In this document: piece by piece, positions 18,342 through 27,056 of the stretch
How positions within the stretch are numbered: the stretch's first letter is position 1
How the letters are laid out: each line of letters begins with the position of its first letter
NCBI GenBank assembly: GCA_965229095.1
Contig: OZ245855.1
Coordinates: forward strand, 2,790,001-2,854,000
Direction of reading: 5' to 3'
Length of the DNA stretch: 64,000 bases
Source: Taibaiella sp965229095
GTDB lineage: Bacteria > Bacteroidota > Bacteroidia > Chitinophagales > Chitinophagaceae
Translations under genes and position numbers: made by a program
The notes under the pieces: model-generated
Told to the model about the DNA's origin: nothing
Seen by the model: only the letters and a program-made list of their open reading frames with translations
The model's database searches: none

Positions 18342-18851
18342 ATGAAAAAATTACTGCTCCTGGTCGCAATTACAGCCATCCCGATACTTTCCCTGGCACA
18401 AACCGATAATGGTAAGACAAAGCTCAGGAACCAAATGACCCCTGATACGATTGTAGATGGCGCCTTAAACAAAATAAACTGGGGCGCATTGATCAACCGC
18501 GATTATGTCTCCATTGCAGAAACCTTTTACGATGTGCATTCCCTCGATCCGGGATGGGTTATCCAGGTTCGTTTTTACGGAAAGAACATGAGCCCGCTCA
18601 TCACCCCGCAAAGGGACGGCGGAAAATCATTCCCTTTTACCAAAACAAAGGACAGCAGGATCGTGGCTATGGAAGGACTTACCGATGGCGGTATCAGGGT
18701 AGTGCTGGCCACCGGCGACCGCATCGGCCCCTTTGTCGAAACCGTCAGCATCAAAAACGGTTTTTACAGCTATACTTTTTCGATCAAAGGATTGGTACAA
18801 TCGGTTGATGATAAGAAAAAAGACCAGGCAAAAGCCAATAAGGAAAAATAA
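18342..18851 (+). CDS. Small secreted protein, second of a tandem paralogous pair
   Basis: A 169-residue protein with a signal peptide (LLLLVAITAIPILSLAQ). It shares with its upstream neighbour the blocks KINWGALINRDYV, GWVIQVRFYG, KDSRIVAMEGLTDGG, GDRIGPFVETV and TFSIKGLV. It differs by a longer N-terminal spacer and a Lys-rich tail (DDKKKDQAKANKEK). The genes are 19 nt apart and followed by a hairpin at 18942, so they form a bicistronic unit. Function unknown; a small beta domain acting in the periplasm is the best reading. Confidence 0.72.
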   Translation: MKKLLLLVAITAIPILSLAQTDNGKTKLRNQMTPDTIVDGALNKINWGALINRDYVSIAETFYDVHSLDPGWVIQVRFYGKNMSPLITPQRDGGKSFPFTKTKDSRIVAMEGLTDGGIRVVLATGDRIGPFVETVSIKNGFYSYTFSIKGLVQSVDDKKKDQAKANKEK

Positions 18852-18941
18852 CAGCGATGGCATCATTTGCCAAAGAAGTTCTGGCCTTTACCTGAGTCCC
18901 TAAACGGGAAGCGGAATAAACCAGGAACAATTCTTATAAGA

Positions 18942-18977
18942 AAGAGGCCCGGCATTAAGTATAATGCCGGGCCTCTT
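18942..18977. terminator. Bidirectional hairpin terminator
   Basis: A 16-bp perfect stem (AAGAGGCCCGGCATTA) with loop AGTA lies between the convergent paralogue pair and the SprB-repeat gene. Flanking T-tracts are short on both sides. Confidence 0.75.
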
Positions 18978-19038
18978 AATTTATGAAAGCACTGTCTTGT
19001 TCCCGATAAAACTACCGGTCCTGCTTGTGCCGCTCTGT

Positions 19039-22000
19039 TTACCTGATGAGGGTAACATCTCCTTTAAAAATCAATTCTTTCTTGCGCACATTGCCACAAA
19101 GAATGCGGATATAATAAAAGTAAGTTCCGGCATCGGAAACCTGGCCGTTAAAAGTACCGTCCCATACTTTACTTACATTGGAGCTGGAGAATATCCGCTG
19201 CCCGTAACGATTGTAAATATACATTTCCTTCAAATCCATGTCGCCTTTGTACTCTACCCTGTACACGTCGTTCCGGCCATCGCCGTTGGGCGTAAAGGCA
19301 TTGGGAATATAGGGCGTACAGCAGTTGTTGTACAGGATATCGACAGCTATCGAATCGGCGCAATGATGCGCATCGCTAACCGTAACATAATATCTCCCGT
19401 TTACCAATCCGGTAATGCGGGCAGTACCCAGCGAGGCGTCATGCTTCCAGGAATAATCGTAAGGCGCTGTGCCGCCACTGGCAATCACTTCTATCAAACC
19501 GCCATCATCAATACCGTTGCAATCGTTGCCTACGGTAAGCGTATCCAGCACCAGTTTATCGGGCTGGCCCAAAACCACCAAGGTATCTTTGATACATTCA
19601 TGGGCATCTTTGATACGCAAGGTATATGCTCCGGCCTTCCTGTTGTCGAACAGGTTAGCAGTACCCCAGTTGCCGCTCGTCCCCAACTGGTAGTTGAAAG
19701 GAGGCAGGCCACCCGAGGCCTCTATAGTAAGCGCGCCGTCTGAAAGGCCAAAGCAGGAAGGTTCTTTAAGCGTAACACCATCGATAAGGATATGCGGAAA
19801 ACCGGTCAGGGTAATGATCGTATCTTTCGTACAACCGTTATTGTCTTTGATCTTAAAAATATAAGAGCCCTCTGCAAGCTGGCCGAATGTAGCGGAGCTG
19901 CCGTAGTTGTTATTGCCCAGGGCATAAGTGTAGGGCGCGGTACCACCGGTGACGGCAATAGTAACATGACCATCGGTAAAACCTTCACAGGTAGGGTTTG
20001 TAATGGCTATCCCGGCAATGCTTACCGGCGCAGCCGGCTGGGTCAGGGTAATACTGCTGTCTTTGGTACAGCCGTTATTGTCTTTAAGGTGGATAACGTG
20101 GGTACCTGCATTCAACCCGTTCAATGCATTACCAGCCTGGAAAGGATTAAGGTCGACGGCATACTGATACACAGGGGTCCCGCCCTGGGCATTCACGATT
20201 ACTGCGCCTCCGTTGGTACCAAAGCAGGGCACATGTGTGAGCGCCAGGTTGAAAGCCAGTGGCGCCGGTTGCTGGATCACAAGCGTTGTGTCTTTCAGGC
20301 AAAGATTCTGGTCCCTGATATGAAAAACGTAAGTGCCGGCTGCCAGGTTGGTAAAAGTACCGCTGGTACCAAAGGCCCCTACTCCCATTGCAAAGGAATA
20401 AGGCGCTGTAGTGCCCGAAGGCGTCAAAGTAACAGCACCATTGGCATTGCCAAAACACAGGGCGGGAGTCACGCTGGCGGTAAGCTGCATCGTCAGCGAA
20501 TCGACCAGTGTGATGGTGGTATCTTTGGTACAATCATGTGCATCCTTTACATGCAGCACATAAACACCGGGTCCCAGGCCGGTAAAAGTATTGCCCGCGC
20601 CGTAACTTCCTGCATTAAGCGCATATTGATAAGGCGCTGTTCCATTGACCGGCGTGATACTGACCTGCCCGTTGCTTACCGGGCTGCATACCGGCTTCTT
20701 GACCGAGAGTCCCAGTTGTATGGCCGGAGGATTGGTTATGGTAATGCTGGTATCTTTTATACAGCCCTGCACATCTTTAACATGAACAATATGTGTCCCC
20801 GCACTAAGACCGGCATAGGTAGTGGCGCTGCTGTAAGGCAGTGAATTGATAGCGTATTGGAACGGCGTATTGGCGCCCGTGGCCGCCACCGTTATAGTAC
20901 CGGTATTACCGTTAGGACACCAGGGCTGTGTCCAGGTAACCTGGGGCACGATATCGACATTCACTACAAAATTAATCGTAGTATCCCTGTAACAACCGCC
21001 GGCCCCGGTAATACGGAAGGTATAGCTTCCAGCGGCAAGGCTGTCCGTTATCGTTGCGGTGATACCGTTGACAGTGAGTGTGGGCACAGGAGCGGTACCC
21101 AGGTAAGCATTAAAAGTATAGGGAGGATCGGTGCCTACCGGCGTTATGGTAAATTTTGCTTTCCGGACACATGTTGCCGGCTCCAGCAATGTAAAGGTCA
21201 TGGCCGGCCTGGGGAGAATCTGCACAGTATAAGCTATCGTTTGCTTGCTGGCAAGCGGGCAGCCGTCATCGGTAAACGTGAGGTAGAAGGTATAGGAGCC
21301 CGGAGCTACGCCATTAAGATTCCAGTTAAAATTAAAAACGGGAGAAGAGGTATTATTGCTTAACACATTGAAAAATGCACCCGGGATTGCTCCCTGTATA
21401 TTTACTGTAATATTGTCCCCGTCCAGGTCGGTAATGGGTATGCTAAAAGAAAGGGTAGCGTTACCGGCACAAGCTTTAATAGTAGTGCTATTGACCAGGG
21501 TTCCGTTGGCCGGGTTGGTGATCGAGCCATCCGGGGGGTTATTATTGCAGTTGTTTAAGACCACGAAAGTCATTTCCCGCATGCTGGAACCTACCAGCAC
21601 GCCGTTACGGTACTCCAATACCTTGCTCACTACAAGCGCATTTTGCACTACGTTGGGATAAAAACTAAGCTGGCCGTTGACCGAATTGAAGGAATAGGAA
21701 CCCGGCAGGCAAAGTAAAGGAGCCGTGGCCGTGGTGGGTGCAATGTAAGTCACATTGGAGCTGGGTGTAGTCGATGCGTCCAACCCCGATACAAGCTGAA
21801 AGCTAAGGCTGTCGCCGTTGCCGTCAATAGCGCCCTGGTTGTATTCCTGCGGCTTATTGATACAAAAAAAAGGCGTGGGGATGGTGGTATAGGTAGGCGA
21901 AGAATTAGCGCCCCCCATGTTATTCAGGGTGGCTTCCAGCGACATCAGGGAGCCGCCGCCAGGAATGACAATGTTCGTGATCGCTGTGCTTCTCCCCGCC

Positions 22001-22470
22001 TGGCTGTTACTGAGATCCCCGGTGGAACGAAATTTCCAGTTGGCCGAGGGGCCGCTAAGGGTAACAAAAGCCGCGTAAATAAATTTCTTTACCCCCGGCA
22101 AAGGATTATTGATATTAACACATTTGGTATTATTGGCCTCATCGGGACAAACCGGCGAAACATCCACACCGCTTCCCGGTTGCGGCGCCAGGGATACCGT
22201 TTGTACCAGCGTAGCGCCGTTATATATTTGTACTACAGGCTGCGCCGTGGTCAGGCTGGCAAATGTTCCCGTGGTATTGCCACAATCACCGTAAAGCACC
22301 ATCGTGATTTTATAATCGTTACCGGTGAAATGCATATAGAAAAGCTCCCCGCCAAACAAGTGATTGGCATAAGCGGCAGGAGTAGCTGCCAGCAACAGCA
22401 TGGTGATTATCAGATTCAGGCACCAATTGTTCTTTAAGGCGCCGGGCAACCATTTATTTTTTGAGCACAT
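19039..22470 (-). CDS. Giant T9SS type B surface protein with SprB-type repeats
   Basis: A 1143-residue protein. After the signal peptide (MLLLAATPAAYA), an N-terminal domain HLFGGELFYMHFTGNDYKIT with VLYGDCGN is typical of Bacteroidota T9SS proteins. Residues about 330-420 are Ig-like. Seven SprB-type repeats of about 75 residues follow (roughly 505-1030), each with a Cys near the start, a GTAPYxYA core and a KDxxxCxKDTxITL end; a divergent copy precedes them. The last 90 residues are the gliding-motility type B C-terminal domain: IPNAFTPNGDGRNDVY, IYNRYGQRIFSS, VWDGTFNG, ending GDVTLIR. It should be exported by T9SS and attached to the cell surface or released as an adhesin-like protein. 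Confidence 0.92.
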   Translation of the reverse strand: MCSKNKWLPGALKNNWCLNLIITMLLLAATPAAYANHLFGGELFYMHFTGNDYKITMVLYGDCGNTTGTFASLTTAQPVVQIYNGATLVQTVSLAPQPGSGVDVSPVCPDEANNTKCVNINNPLPGVKKFIYAAFVTLSGPSANWKFRSTGDLSNSQAGRSTAITNIVIPGGGSLMSLEATLNNMGGANSSPTYTTIPTPFFCINKPQEYNQGAIDGNGDSLSFQLVSGLDASTTPSSNVTYIAPTTATAPLLCLPGSYSFNSVNGQLSFYPNVVQNALVVSKVLEYRNGVLVGSSMREMTFVVLNNCNNNPPDGSITNPANGTLVNSTTIKACAGNATLSFSIPITDLDGDNITVNIQGAIPGAFFNVLSNNTSSPVFNFNWNLNGVAPGSYTFYLTFTDDGCPLASKQTIAYTVQILPRPAMTFTLLEPATCVRKAKFTITPVGTDPPYTFNAYLGTAPVPTLTVNGITATITDSLAAGSYTFRITGAGGCYRDTTINFVVNVDIVPQVTWTQPWCPNGNTGTITVAATGANTPFQYAINSLPYSSATTYAGLSAGTHIVHVKDVQGCIKDTSITITNPPAIQLGLSVKKPVCSPVSNGQVSITPVNGTAPYQYALNAGSYGAGNTFTGLGPGVYVLHVKDAHDCTKDTTITLVDSLTMQLTASVTPALCFGNANGAVTLTPSGTTAPYSFAMGVGAFGTSGTFTNLAAGTYVFHIRDQNLCLKDTTLVIQQPAPLAFNLALTHVPCFGTNGGAVIVNAQGGTPVYQYAVDLNPFQAGNALNGLNAGTHVIHLKDNNGCTKDSSITLTQPAAPVSIAGIAITNPTCEGFTDGHVTIAVTGGTAPYTYALGNNNYGSSATFGQLAEGSYIFKIKDNNGCTKDTIITLTGFPHILIDGVTLKEPSCFGLSDGALTIEASGGLPPFNYQLGTSGNWGTANLFDNRKAGAYTLRIKDAHECIKDTLVVLGQPDKLVLDTLTVGNDCNGIDDGGLIEVIASGGTAPYDYSWKHDASLGTARITGLVNGRYYVTVSDAHHCADSIAVDILYNNCCTPYIPNAFTPNGDGRNDVYRVEYKGDMDLKEMYIYNRYGQRIFSSSNVSKVWDGTFNGQVSDAGTYFYYIRILCGNVRKKELIFKGDVTLIR

Positions 22471-22691
22471 ACTGTTCTGATTGTAAAATATATCCTAAAA
22501 ATAAGATAATAATTAATTTATTTTTTGATGATGTCTTTGTTAAGCATGAAAGAATGCCTGTTTTGCGGCAAAACGTAAGTTTTCCGCGGCAAACAGGACA
22601 ACAAGATTCTTAAGAGACATATCAAATAAACAGATGTACTATTCCAAAACAAATTCATTAACCTCGTACTACCCAGTTATGTAGGTATATA

Positions 22692-22724
22692 AAAACTCCG
22701 GGCTTTTATGAAGCCCGGAGTTTT
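22692..22724 (-). terminator. Terminator downstream of kdnB
   Basis: Stem AAAACTCCGGGCTT with a 5-nt loop (TTATG) and its complement. On the minus strand it follows the kdnB stop by about 20 nt and runs into a T-rich stretch. Confidence 0.88.
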
Positions 22725-22744
22725 TCAAAAAATACAAATAGTAC

Positions 22745-23821
22745 TTACAATCTTTCATACAGAGCCCTGAGCCGCTCTCTCGTCATTTGTTCTTTCCAAT
22801 CCTTGCCCAATGCATTTTCCCATAAAGGAGGAAGCCCGAGCGATACATCGATCATCTTATCGAAGTCGGCATCGCTCAGCCCTTTGGTAACGCCCTGGGG
22901 AATGTCAATGTTATGCAGCTTTACCATTTGCTTGAATTTCGCCACGCCTTCGGGGTAAAACTCTTCCAGCTTATCGAATACGATACAGTTGCCAATACCA
23001 TGTTTGGTACCTAATAAATAGGAAAGACCATAGCTCACGGCATGTGCCACTCCTACCTGCGAATAAGCGATGCTCATACCGCCCGCGTAAGAAGCCATCA
23101 TCAGCTTTTCGTCCGATTCTTCGTTCCAGTCGGAGCGATGCAGGAATATCTCCTCGCAAAGGTCTTGCGCCTTTTCCCCGTAAGCTTTACTGAAAGCATT
23201 CAGATAAGTGCCGGTGAGGGATTCTACACAGTGAATAAAGCAATCCATGGCCGTATAGAAACGTTGGTTAACCGGCACGGTCTTTGCCAGCTCCGGATCA
23301 AGCAAGATCTGGTCGAAAGGTGTATAATCCGAATTCATGCCCAGCTTACGGACAGGGCCCGTCAGTACCGTAGTGCGGCTTACCTCGGCGCCGGTACCCG
23401 ATATAGTGGGGACGGCTGCTTTGTATACCCCCGGAAACCGGACCAGGTCCCAGCCCTGGTAATCGGCCGAAGAGCCCGGGTTGGTCATCATCAGGGCAAC
23501 GGCCTTGGTCATGTCCATCACACTGCCGCCGCCAATACCCACGATACCGCTTATCGTTCCGAACTCGGCCGTAAGGGCGTCGCGCAGGCTATCCACATAG
23601 GTTGTCTTGGGTTCGTGGGTAACATCGATAATCACCACCTTATCCCTTCCTTTTACAGGCAGGCGGGACAGGAATGCAGGATCGTTCTCAAAAAAATGGT
23701 CTACAAAGAAGATGATGGGAGCATCCCCTTTGCGTTGGGGGGTCAGTATTTCATCCAGTTGGTTAAAGCAGCCACGACCGTAGACTACATAGTCTACCAT
23801 TTTAAAATTCCGGAAAGCCAT
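22745..23821 (-). CDS. kdnB: 3-deoxy-manno-octulosonate 8-oxidase (KdnB), Fe-type alcohol dehydrogenase family
   Basis: A 358-residue group III alcohol dehydrogenase. The NAD-binding motif is GIGGGSVMDMTKA; metal ligands fall in TAMDCFIHCVES (Asp, His), GVAHAVSYG and GTKHGIGNC. The blocks ADYQGWDL, PTISGTGAEVSRT, GPVRKLGMNSDYTPFDQI and FSKAYGEKAQDLCEE match what I recall of Shewanella KdnB closely. That enzyme oxidises Kdo at C8 so that the aminotransferase KdnA can form 8-amino-3,8-dideoxy-Kdo for lipid A-core. The upstream neighbour is the CMP-sugar activating enzyme kdsB, which supports the assignment. kdnA is not in the window. The ATG at 23821 lies 2 nt after a heptad repeat and has no visible ribosome-binding site. 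Confidence 0.88.
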   Translation of the reverse strand: MAFRNFKMVDYVVYGRGCFNQLDEILTPQRKGDAPIIFFVDHFFENDPAFLSRLPVKGRDKVVIIDVTHEPKTTYVDSLRDALTAEFGTISGIVGIGGGSVMDMTKAVALMMTNPGSSADYQGWDLVRFPGVYKAAVPTISGTGAEVSRTTVLTGPVRKLGMNSDYTPFDQILLDPELAKTVPVNQRFYTAMDCFIHCVESLTGTYLNAFSKAYGEKAQDLCEEIFLHRSDWNEESDEKLMMASYAGGMSIAYSQVGVAHAVSYGLSYLLGTKHGIGNCIVFDKLEEFYPEGVAKFKQMVKLHNIDIPQGVTKGLSDADFDKMIDVSLGLPPLWENALGKDWKEQMTRERLRALYERL

Positions 23822-23823
23822 AT

Positions 23824-23879
23824 TTAGATGTTAGATATTAGATATTAGACTTTAGATATTAGAATTCAGATATTAGATA
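23824..23879. repeat. Heptanucleotide tandem repeat TTAGATA x8 upstream of kdnB
   Basis: Eight consecutive 7-bp units tile 23824-23879 without a gap: four are TTAGATA and the others are one- or two-base variants (TTAGATG, TTAGACT, TTAGAAT, TCAGATA). The array fills most of the 79-nt gap between kdsB and kdnB and ends 2 nt from the kdnB start codon. Confidence 0.9.
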
Positions 23880-23900
23880 CGAGGATAAGCGCTGTAATTA

Positions 23901-24647
23901 TTACTTACCGCTGTGTTGCTGCATGTACGCCCTGGCTTTTTCCAGGTCTTCGGGCACATCGATCTCTACACCCATATAATCGGTAACTACCATCTTCATA
24001 GCAATGCCATTTTCCAGGTAACGGAGGCATTCGATCTTTTCGGCAGCTTCCAGGGGACTTACCGGCATCTGGGTAAAATCGATCAGGGTTTGCCGGCGAA
24101 AGGCATAAATACCGATATGCTCGTAATAGGTAACCGACACCTCTTTATCCCTATGGTACGGAATCACGGAGCGGGAAAAGAACAAGGCGTTACTTTTCTT
24201 ATCTATAGCTACTTTTACATAATTGGGATCTTCGATGGAATCAGGATTGTCCAGCACCTGCATCAGGGAAGCTACTTGTACTGTTGCACCTTCCTCGCCT
24301 TCAAACACTTGCAGTAGCTTTTCCAGCGGCTCTCTCCTGCTGAAAGGCTCATCACCTTGTACATTCACTACGATTTCGGCATCGGGAAAGGCATCCAGGG
24401 CTTCTGCTATCCGGTCGGTACCGCATACATGTTCCCGACGGCTCATTACGGCCTTGCCGCCATTGTTTGTGATCTCGTTGTAAATTTCCTCACTGTCGCA
24501 CACCACGGCTACTTCATCAAAAAGACCTGTCTCCACCACCGAGCGGTAGGTAGACAGGATCACGGTATGTTCACCAAGTTTTTCCATTAATTTTCCCGGG
24601 AAACGGGAAGCAGCATAACGCGCCGGTATTAAAGCTATTTTCTTCAA
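23901..24647 (-). CDS. kdsB: CMP-Kdo (or CMP-8-amino-Kdo) synthetase
   Basis: No ATG is available near the conserved start. TTG at 24647 gives 248 residues beginning (M)KKIALIPARYAASRFPGK, the length and start usual for KdsB; the frame itself stays open to a TTG at 24743, next to the S46 stop, so the N-terminus is uncertain. Motifs: IPARYAASRFPGKLM (CTP binding), VNVQGDEPF (metal/CTP loop), SRSVIPYHRD and YEHIGIYAFRRQTL. The enzyme activates Kdo with CTP before transfer to lipid A. Next to kdnB it may prefer the 8-amino sugar, as in Shewanella. It sits in a minus-strand run S46 peptidase-kdsB-kdnB. Confidence 0.9.
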   Translation of the reverse strand: MKKIALIPARYAASRFPGKLMEKLGEHTVILSTYRSVVETGLFDEVAVVCDSEEIYNEITNNGGKAVMSRREHVCGTDRIAEALDAFPDAEIVVNVQGDEPFSRREPLEKLLQVFEGEEGATVQVASLMQVLDNPDSIEDPNYVKVAIDKKSNALFFSRSVIPYHRDKEVSVTYYEHIGIYAFRRQTLIDFTQMPVSPLEAAEKIECLRYLENGIAMKMVVTDYMGVEIDVPEDLEKARAYMQQHSGK

Positions 24648-24743
24648 GAGGGGTATTTTGAAATATCGATAAATAAACCAGGCCGCTTGGAGCGGCCCAG
24701 TTCCGATCGCAAAGGTCGGAAATTTTGTATTGACCGGAGGCAA

Positions 24744-26903
24744 TTACTTCACCAGTTTCATCTCATTGAGCAACCATCCTGCATGGCCATACTTTTCGAT
24801 CAGGAATAAGGCGTAACGGATATCCAAACTTACATTGCGGCATACGGTGGGATCGTAATGCAGGTCGCTCATAGTTCCCTGCCATATACGGTCGAAATTG
24901 ATACCGATCAGCTCACCTTTGGCATTCAGTACCGGACTTCCGGAATTACCGCCGCTGGTATGGTTGCTGGCAATAAAGTTGACCGGCACCGTACCGGCTA
25001 CAGCCCACTTGCCATAGTTTTTGCTCATATACAGGTTACGCAGCCCCTGCGGGATATTGAATTCCTCCACGGAAGCGTTGTGGCGGGGCATCAGGTCCTC
25101 CAGGGTAGTCTGGAAGCTGTTGCTGTTGGGCAAGGCCACTCTTTCTACGGTGCCGTAAGTAAGTCTCAAGGTCTGGTTGGCATCGGGATAAAAGTCCCTT
25201 CCGCTGTTCAGGTATTCCATCTGGCGCTTCATGTACAACCGGTTCAGAGGGCTGATCCGTTCATTGTACCTGGCCAGTACCGGTGTTATCTTCTCCTGCC
25301 GGAAGGTAGTTACCGCATCATATATCTGGTAGGCCGGGTCTTGTTTGATCAGGGAAGAATCGCTGCGCTGGCCACGATCCAGCAGCGCTGCCAGTTTGTC
25401 CTGCTGTACCAGCAAGCTGTTGCTGAACACGTTTTTACCCCAGGAATTTACATTGTTTCCCGAATTATACAGGAGCGATTTCATCTTAGGCGCTACTACC
25501 TGATCGCCCTGCTGCATGTACAAAGGCATCAGCACATCAAATACTTTATGGTCTGTTGCTACATCGTAATTTTTATAAAAGCCATTGGCTTCTGTCCTGA
25601 TCTTCTGTAAAGAATCCGCAAGCACTTCACCCGTGGCCGAAGAACGATAAAGGTTCATTACCCGGGCCAGGAGGGCCGATTGCTGTATAGCCTCTACCCC
25701 CAATACGGTTTCCCGGGTATATTCCGATGCGATCTGCGCATTATCGCTGCCGCTTACGATGGCCTGGATCCGGGGCAATAACATTTTATCTTCGGGAGCA
25801 TTCGTATTGGCTGTGGCTATTTCCTGGAACTTCCTTTCGTACCGTTGTTTTTTACCCAACACATCATTGTTTGCCAGCCCCAGTATTTCCCCCTGCCATT
25901 TTTTAAACCCATTGCTCAGGGAGTATTGCTTGGCCGAATATTTCAGGAAAATGCCGGGATTGTTGCGCATCGCCTCGTCCAATACTGCCAGGCGCTTTTC
26001 GCGGGCTTCGATGCGGATGGGGTCCGTGATGTACTGGATCTGGTTCAACTGGTAGGAGCTCAGGTACTCCTGCGTTTGTGCAGGAAAGCCGTACACCATG
26101 GTAAAATCGCCTTCTTTATAACCCGATGTATTAATGGGGAAAAAGCTCTTGGTCTTATAAGGCGTATTGGTTACGCTGTAAGCCGCCGGCTTATTGTCTT
26201 TACCGGCATATACACGGAATATGGAAAAATCGGCTGTAGTGCGGGGCCACATCCAGTTGTCGGTATCGGCGCCGAATTTACCGATACCATTCGGTGGGAA
26301 GGCCACCAGGCGCACATCCGTAAAGGTTTCGTGCAGGCTTGCCCAATATTGGTTACCATTATAATAGGGCTTTATTTCGGCATCCAGACCGCTCAGGTTT
26401 TTATAAGCCTTTACCAGTTCCGATATCCGGGCACTAATGGCGGTGTTGCGTGCCTGCTCCGGCATACTGTCTGTAATGCCCTTCAATATATAATCGGTCA
26501 CATTTTCTGTCTTCCGTACAAATGTAACGGTAAGCCCGGGGCAAGGCAGTTCCGCTTCGCGGCTGGCAGCCCAGAAACCATTCACCAGGTAATTGTTTGT
26601 TTCCGTACTCAAAGCCTGTACTGTACCATAAGCGCAATGGTGGTTGGTAAACAGGAGGCCGCTGCCTGATACGATCTCGCCGGTACAACCCTTACCAAAA
26701 AGTACGACTGCATTATTCAAACCGGTGCCGCTATCATTGTATAAGCGCTCCACCGGTATCTTCAAACCCAACTTCTGCATGTCCGATTCCTGTCTTTTTA
26801 ACTGCGACGGCTGCCACATTCCATCCTTTGCATGGACGGTAGCTGTAGTCAGCCCCACAGCGGCAATCATTAAAACAACCTTTTGGTGTTTGCGTTTCAT
26901 CAT
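24744..26903 (-). CDS. S46-family dipeptidyl-peptidase (DPP7/DPP11 type)
   Basis: The start is the first of two adjacent ATGs (26903/26900), preceded by AGGAACC; it gives 719 residues with a signal peptide (VVLMIAAVGLTTATVHA). An upstream TTG is rejected. The chymotrypsin-like catalytic residues are visible: His in TNHHCAYG, Asp in the FGADTDNWMWPR region, and Ser in GGNSGSPVLNAKG. The family signature GMWxPxQL is present as DGMWQPSQL right after the signal. These periplasmic exopeptidases release N-terminal dipeptides from peptides and are typical of Bacteroidota. The choice between DPP7 (broad) and DPP11 (Asp/Glu-specific) specificity depends on the residue near 670, which I did not align. 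Confidence 0.94.
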   Translation of the reverse strand: MMKRKHQKVVLMIAAVGLTTATVHAKDGMWQPSQLKRQESDMQKLGLKIPVERLYNDSGTGLNNAVVLFGKGCTGEIVSGSGLLFTNHHCAYGTVQALSTETNNYLVNGFWAASREAELPCPGLTVTFVRKTENVTDYILKGITDSMPEQARNTAISARISELVKAYKNLSGLDAEIKPYYNGNQYWASLHETFTDVRLVAFPPNGIGKFGADTDNWMWPRTTADFSIFRVYAGKDNKPAAYSVTNTPYKTKSFFPINTSGYKEGDFTMVYGFPAQTQEYLSSYQLNQIQYITDPIRIEAREKRLAVLDEAMRNNPGIFLKYSAKQYSLSNGFKKWQGEILGLANNDVLGKKQRYERKFQEIATANTNAPEDKMLLPRIQAIVSGSDNAQIASEYTRETVLGVEAIQQSALLARVMNLYRSSATGEVLADSLQKIRTEANGFYKNYDVATDHKVFDVLMPLYMQQGDQVVAPKMKSLLYNSGNNVNSWGKNVFSNSLLVQQDKLAALLDRGQRSDSSLIKQDPAYQIYDAVTTFRQEKITPVLARYNERISPLNRLYMKRQMEYLNSGRDFYPDANQTLRLTYGTVERVALPNSNSFQTTLEDLMPRHNASVEEFNIPQGLRNLYMSKNYGKWAVAGTVPVNFIASNHTSGGNSGSPVLNAKGELIGINFDRIWQGTMSDLHYDPTVCRNVSLDIRYALFLIEKYGHAGWLLNEMKLVK

Positions 26904-27056
26904 GGTTCCTAATATTTTGGAAATAAAATTAATAATTGTTTGCAAAAATCTCCAATAAACTTATTACATTAGCCAAACTTTTCGTGAAACGTGCCCTGTG
27001 CTGTGATCGTACGTGTTTTTTAGTTGTTCTATTATTCTGATTTCATAAACTCAAGT

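Noticed and set aside
19792..20844. 350-codon plus-strand frame inside the SprB-repeat gene
   Set aside because: The repeated antisense pattern mirrors the SprB repeats of the real gene on the other strand.
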